From Fibrobacter succinogenes (GTDB taxonomy: Bacteria; Fibrobacterota; Fibrobacteria; Fibrobacterales; Fibrobacteraceae): a stretch of 46,150 bases of DNA. Location: the NCBI GenBank assembly GCA_902799745.1, contig CADCBQ010000024.1, positions 1 through 46,150 of the forward strand, written 5' to 3'. Below the pieces are notes generated by a model that saw only the letters and a list, made by a program, of their open reading frames with translations, was not told the origin of the DNA and searched no databases. Shown here piece by piece: positions 42,559-46,150 of the stretch. The stretch's first letter is position 1. Each line of letters opens with the position of its first letter. A program made the position numbers and the translations under genes.

Positions 42559-44094
42559 ATGTTCCGTCGAATCCGCTCTTATTGCTTGTTTGGAATTAAG
42601 GCTGTCCCGGTCAGCGTCGAAGTAGACGCGTCACAGGGACTGCCGGGATTTACCTTGGTTGGTCTGCCAGACAATGCGGTAAGGGAGTCTAGAGAGCGCG
42701 TCATTTCAGCCATTCGCTCCGTAGACAAAGTGGTGACGGGTTTCCGTACTACGGTAAACCTGTCACCTGCGGATTTGCGGAAAGAAGGAAGCGCCTTGGA
42801 TCTACCCCTCGCTATCGGGCTTTTGACTGCAACCGGAGAAATCGAGGTTCCCGATTTAGAACACCTCGTTTTTGTAGGGGAACTTTCGCTTGACGGCCAG
42901 TTAAAACCGATCCGAGGCGTTCTTTCGTTTGCAATGAGTTTGTCTAAAAAGTCAAACGACATTCTCGTTATACCAAGAGCCAATGAGCAAGAAGCCTCAC
43001 TTGTAGAAGGTATCCGCTATGTATGTGCCGACACCCTTAAGGAATGTGTCGAAAAAATGGAAGCGGGTGCCGCAAGTGTTGCCAAATGGGCTAAAGGGTT
43101 TAAGGATCAGGACAAGTATTTTAAGGTTCCTAAGGACATTCCCGATTTTAAAAATGTCGTCGGCATGGAATCTGTAAAGCGCGCGCTCGAAGTAGCTGCC
43201 GCCGGAGCACACAACTTCCTTATGGTAGGCTCGCCTGGAGCGGGCAAGACCTTGTGCGCAAAATGCCTGCCGGGCATTTTGCCCGAAATGACAGAGCTTG
43301 AAATCCTAGAGACATCTCGAATCCATTCGTGTGCGAGAACCGCGGGAGATTCCGAAGATTTCAAGCCTGTCATGGTCCGCCCGTTCCGCACGCCCCACCA
43401 CAGCGCCTCCATGGTGTCGCTGGTTGGGGGTGGCACCCGGCTAAAGCCGGGTGAGGCGAGCCTCGCCCATAACGGGGTGCTCTTCCTCGACGAACTCCCC
43501 GAATTCAACCGCAGCGTTCTAGAGGCTTTGCGAGAGCCCATGGAAGAAGGACAGATCTCTATCAGTCGCGCAAGCGGAACGGTCACTTGGCCCGCACGCT
43601 TTATGATGGGAGCGGCCATGAACCCCTGCCCTTGCGGATACGCCATGGATCCGAAACGCGCCTGCACATGCCTCCCCGAAGCGCGCAAGCGCTACCAAGA
43701 AAAAATTTCAGGACCGCTCCTGGACCGCATCGATATCCAAGTGAGCGTCCCGCCGGTCGAAGCCTCGCAATTCGGCCGTAAAGGCACATCCGAGTCTTCG
43801 GCCGAGATTCGCAAGCGAGTCTGCAACGCCCGGGAAATCCAGCGCAGGCGGTTCGTAAATACGCCCTTCAAGACGAACACCGAAATGTCTTCGGACTTCG
43901 CCAAGACCAGTTGCAAGCTTTCGGCAGAAACCGAACAGTTCGCCATCAACGCCGCCGACAGAATGGGACTGAGCGCCCGCGGCTTTTATAGACTATTAAA
44001 GGTCGGACGAACCATCGCCGACCTTCGAAATTCTGATTCAGTTGAAATAATAGACCTTTCCGAGGCCCTGCGCTACCGCGCCTTCCGTAGCTAG
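42559..44094 (+). CDS. comM: YifB/ComM-family Mg-chelatase-like AAA+ ATPase
   Basis: This 511-residue ATPase has an N-terminal Lon-protease-like S5 fold (GLPGFTLVGLPDNAVRESRERV, NLSPADLRKEGSALDLPLA), then Walker A GSPGAGKTL, Walker B GVLFLDELPEFN, and the zinc-type MNPCPCGY with further Cys. In Vibrio and Haemophilus ComM is the branch-migration helicase of natural transformation. ATG 42559 is preferred to GTG 42553; both lie after AGGTAGG. It shares the sigma-54 promoter with spoVG. It converges on folB with one base between stops. Confidence 0.93.
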   Translation: MFRRIRSYCLFGIKAVPVSVEVDASQGLPGFTLVGLPDNAVRESRERVISAIRSVDKVVTGFRTTVNLSPADLRKEGSALDLPLAIGLLTATGEIEVPDLEHLVFVGELSLDGQLKPIRGVLSFAMSLSKKSNDILVIPRANEQEASLVEGIRYVCADTLKECVEKMEAGAASVAKWAKGFKDQDKYFKVPKDIPDFKNVVGMESVKRALEVAAAGAHNFLMVGSPGAGKTLCAKCLPGILPEMTELEILETSRIHSCARTAGDSEDFKPVMVRPFRTPHHSASMVSLVGGGTRLKPGEASLAHNGVLFLDELPEFNRSVLEALREPMEEGQISISRASGTVTWPARFMMGAAMNPCPCGYAMDPKRACTCLPEARKRYQEKISGPLLDRIDIQVSVPPVEASQFGRKGTSESSAEIRKRVCNAREIQRRRFVNTPFKTNTEMSSDFAKTSCKLSAETEQFAINAADRMGLSARGFYRLLKVGRTIADLRNSDSVEIIDLSEALRYRAFRS

Positions 44095-44095
44095 C

Positions 44096-44461
44096 TTACC
44101 TTATCACCTTGATGCTGGATTCTGCGCCAGCGCTCTGAGGAATTGCCAGAGGCTTGCGGACAGAAACTTCTGCGGCCACGGTCTTCGGGTAGTGGTTCAA
44201 GATATACTTGGCCGTTTCAAGCACCAAGGTTTCTTCTAACTGGAAAGACGACCTGCAGACAAAATCCTGCACGTCGTCAGCGAGTTGTACATAATCAATA
44301 GAATGAGCCAGATCTTCATTTCGGGCAGCAAGAGTAAAATCGAGCCACACCGAAATATTCAAGACAACCGGCTGCACATTTTCGCGCTCGTAAGGAAGCG
44401 TTCCAATGATACAGTTGAATTCCAAATCACGAATCGTGATTTTTCCGGTTTCGACTACCAT
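44096..44461 (-). CDS. folB: Dihydroneopterin aldolase
   Basis: This 121-residue enzyme of folate synthesis has IIGTLPYERENVQPV at the start, then SIDYVQLADDVQDFV and LEETLVLETAKYIL, with the catalytic Glu in the first motif and the conserved Tyr/Lys region. It overlaps the gene before it by 7 bases, so translation is coupled to an unrelated membrane protein. Confidence 0.93.
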   Translation of the reverse strand: MVVETGKITIRDLEFNCIIGTLPYERENVQPVVLNISVWLDFTLAARNEDLAHSIDYVQLADDVQDFVCRSSFQLEETLVLETAKYILNHYPKTVAAEVSVRKPLAIPQSAGAESSIKVIR

Positions 44462-45498
44462 ACGAAGAGAACGACTGCACCTGCGATAGAAGCGGCAGAA
44501 ACACCGAACCAGATGTTACGAGCGGAGGTGTAGGAATCCTGCGTCTTCTTGTTTTCGTTCATGCGGTTTCTCAAGTCACGTGCATCCCACGCATCCTGCT
44601 TAAACTGCGAAACCATTATTTCTTCGCACTTGTCCGGGTTCTTTTCGCCATCCATGTGGCAAGGAGCAACGAGAGCCGAGTAGATGCCGTTCAGGTCATC
44701 GTAGGCATCCTTAGCTTCGTTAGCCTTGCTATGCTGCATAATGCCGATCACGGCAGCAGTCACAGCCAAAGCGGAAAGGCCGACGGCCGTCCAGAAGCGG
44801 ACTTCATCAGCAATACCGAAACGGTCACCCACATCGCCTGCAGCAGAGCTTGCAGCGTAGTCGCGGTCATCGGCAGTATTGTCAACCGGAGCAGATGTCT
44901 TGTAAGAGGAGTAATCGTCATCGTCGTCGTCATCGCAGTCCGGATCGTATTCGTCACATTCTTCACCCTTGCTGCTCGGAACTGCCGGAGCGGCAGCAAC
45001 CGTTTCTTCTTCCTCTTCTTCTTCGGCAACAGGAGCGGAGCCCTTCAGTTCAACCGGCTTGCCGTTGATATACACGATTGCGGTCGAAAGACCGGGAGCA
45101 TAAACAGCCTTGCCATCGAAATAAACCTTTTCGACATCCTTATCGGCAGCGGCACCGCGGCGGGTATAGAGTTTTGCGTTAACGAGCTGGGAGTAGTCAA
45201 CACCGTCGGCAGTCAGCGGAGTCATCGAGGAAAGGTCGCCCTTGGCGCCCTGGTAAAGCTGGTAAGAAGTTTCAGATTCGCCAAACGGGTCTTCAAACTT
45301 TTGACGGACAACAATGCGACCAGACTGCAAAGTGGAAACTTCATCTGCAGGTGCCACCTTGAGTTCGCCACCGAATTCGGCAACAATATAATCGTCAGGA
45401 GTGCCCGCGTCCTTGGCGGTAAATTCATCGATATCGTACACACCGGCAAAGGCGGATACGACAGAGAGGCAAAGGGCCATCAAAAGTGAACGTTTCAT
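44455..45498 (-). CDS. Exported membrane protein with acidic runs, unknown function
   Basis: This 347-residue protein has a signal peptide (MKRSLLMALCLSVVSAFA). The N-terminal half is a beta-rich domain (FGGELKVAPADEVSTLQSGRIVV). The centre has two acidic runs, E-rich and D-rich (EEEEEEE and DDDDDDD). Two membrane helices (AVGLSALAVTAAVIGIM and WFGVSAASIAGAVVLFVW) flank a coiled region. I do not recognise a family. GGAG lies before the ATG. The last codons overlap folB. Confidence 0.75.
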   Translation of the reverse strand: MKRSLLMALCLSVVSAFAGVYDIDEFTAKDAGTPDDYIVAEFGGELKVAPADEVSTLQSGRIVVRQKFEDPFGESETSYQLYQGAKGDLSSMTPLTADGVDYSQLVNAKLYTRRGAAADKDVEKVYFDGKAVYAPGLSTAIVYINGKPVELKGSAPVAEEEEEEETVAAAPAVPSSKGEECDEYDPDCDDDDDDDYSSYKTSAPVDNTADDRDYAASSAAGDVGDRFGIADEVRFWTAVGLSALAVTAAVIGIMQHSKANEAKDAYDDLNGIYSALVAPCHMDGEKNPDKCEEIMVSQFKQDAWDARDLRNRMNENKKTQDSYTSARNIWFGVSAASIAGAVVLFVW

Positions 45499-45701
45499 TT
45501 GAACTCCAAAAGTCTAATTTTTTGTTGGAAATATATAAAAAAATGCGAATAATAGCATTAAAAATAATTCAATAATAATATACAATCGTGCACATAATGT
45601 TCTCTCGCCGCCATTTGTATAACAATGTTTACACACGGGCCGCTCGGCTCTATTGAATATAAAACACATTACTGCCATCAACCATCCACACACTAAAATG
45701 C

Positions 45702-45707
45702 TATATT
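45702..45707 (+). promoter_or_regulatory. Candidate -10 box of pgk
   Basis: TATATT lies 42 bases before the ATG, in an AT-rich 250-base gap (45499-45748). I see no good -35. Nothing else in the gap is clear. Confidence 0.35.
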
Positions 45708-45748
45708 TACCCCCGTAAAATTTTAACCTAAAAAAGAGGATTGCTACA

Positions 45749-46150
45749 ATGGCAAAGCTTTCTATCGAAGATCTCGAACTCGCCGGCAAGCGCGTGTTCA
45801 TCCGTGTTGACTTCAACGTTCCGCAGGACAAGGTGACTGGCGAAATCACCAACACCAAGCGTATCGAAGCCGCTCTCCCGACTATCCAGTACGCTCTCGA
45901 CAAGGGTGCAGCAGTCGTGCTCGCTTCCCACCTGGGACGCCCGAATGGCGAAAAGAACATGAAGTACACGCTCGCTCCGGTTGCAAAGAAGCTCGAAGAA
46001 CTCATCAAGAAGCCGGTGAAGTTCCTCTCCGACTGCGTGGGTCCTGAAGTTGAAGCTGCCTGCGCCGCTATCAAGCCGGGTGAAATCATCCTCCTCGAAA
46101 ACCTCCGCTTCCACATCGAAGAAGAAGGCAAGCGCAAGATCAAGAACGCC
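45749..46150 (+). CDS. pgk: Phosphoglycerate kinase, N-terminal part (3' end outside window)
   Basis: The open frame reads [25 protein letters not shown], with [26 protein letters not shown] and [11 protein letters not shown], the substrate-binding N-terminal domain of glycolytic PGK. The frame runs off the right edge after 134 codons, so it has no stop here. AGAGGA precedes the ATG at a normal distance. Confidence 0.97.
   Translation, partial: MAKLSIEDLELAGKRVFIRVDFNVPQDKVTGEITNTKRIEAALPTIQYALDKGAAVVLASHLGRPNGEKNMKYTLAPVAKKLEELIKKPVKFLSDCVGPEVEAACAAIKPGEIILLENLRFHIEEEGKRKIKNA

Overview
The window looks like a chromosomal segment of a Fibrobacter species (phylum Fibrobacterota). Two protein families described largely as Fibrobacter paralog families are present: FISUMP (TIGR02145) and TIGR02147. 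Lipoproteins are numerous, one carries the Ser-run linkers typical of the genus, and much of the housekeeping content is plain Gram-negative. No phage, transposase, rRNA operon or CRISPR array was seen. Coding density is high and only one gene-free stretch exceeds 300 bases (14522-14982).

Layout. 1-3502: end of thrS, a class A acid phosphatase, an NlpC/P60 lipoprotein, prephenate dehydratase and RNase PH. 3513-6496 (minus): a Wzc-type tyrosine autokinase coupled to rmlA. 6575-11385: a DUF3516 helicase, an AGCS amino-acid symporter and ispD. 11382-13205 (minus): an ArsR/SmtB repressor and a His-rich Cu/Zn-type permease behind a near-consensus SmtB operator. 13334-16686: galE, tRNA-Gly(GCC) with a consensus promoter, an array of covarying hairpins, and a hipBA-like toxin-antitoxin pair. 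16752-21046: RNase D, a membrane-anchored 5-FCL-like protein, a TrmH methyltransferase and a GAF-GGDEF protein.

21047-27810 (minus) is the most unusual accessory region. It has four lipoprotein genes: a BACON-FISUMP protein, a BACON-MACPF(perforin-like)-FISUMP protein, a BMP/PnrA-like binding protein, and a protein fusing an ABC-type ligand-binding domain to a C13 legumain-like cysteine protease with His and Cys both present. The last two genes overlap by 14 bases. The first two share a paralogous N-terminal module and the same promoter layout. A surface sensing, proteolysis and pore-forming function is a hypothesis from domain content only.

28014-38844: pheS, a TonB-C-like lipoprotein, a Nim-type flavoprotein, a Cthe_2159-like surface lipoprotein, a MORN-repeat lipoprotein, a three-gene membrane/hydrolase operon, tRNA-Leu(CAG), a GNAT enzyme, and a translationally coupled TIGR02147-lipoprotein pair. 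38905-46150: a GlgE-like maltosyltransferase, an acyl-ACP thioesterase, a CBM9-like protein, then spoVG-comM behind a candidate sigma-54 promoter with three tandem 11-bp palindromes upstream, then folB with an acidic membrane protein, and the start of pgk.

All starts were chosen by reading codons and upstream sequence. Several differ from the longest possible frame. No similarity search was run; family names come from recognised motifs.
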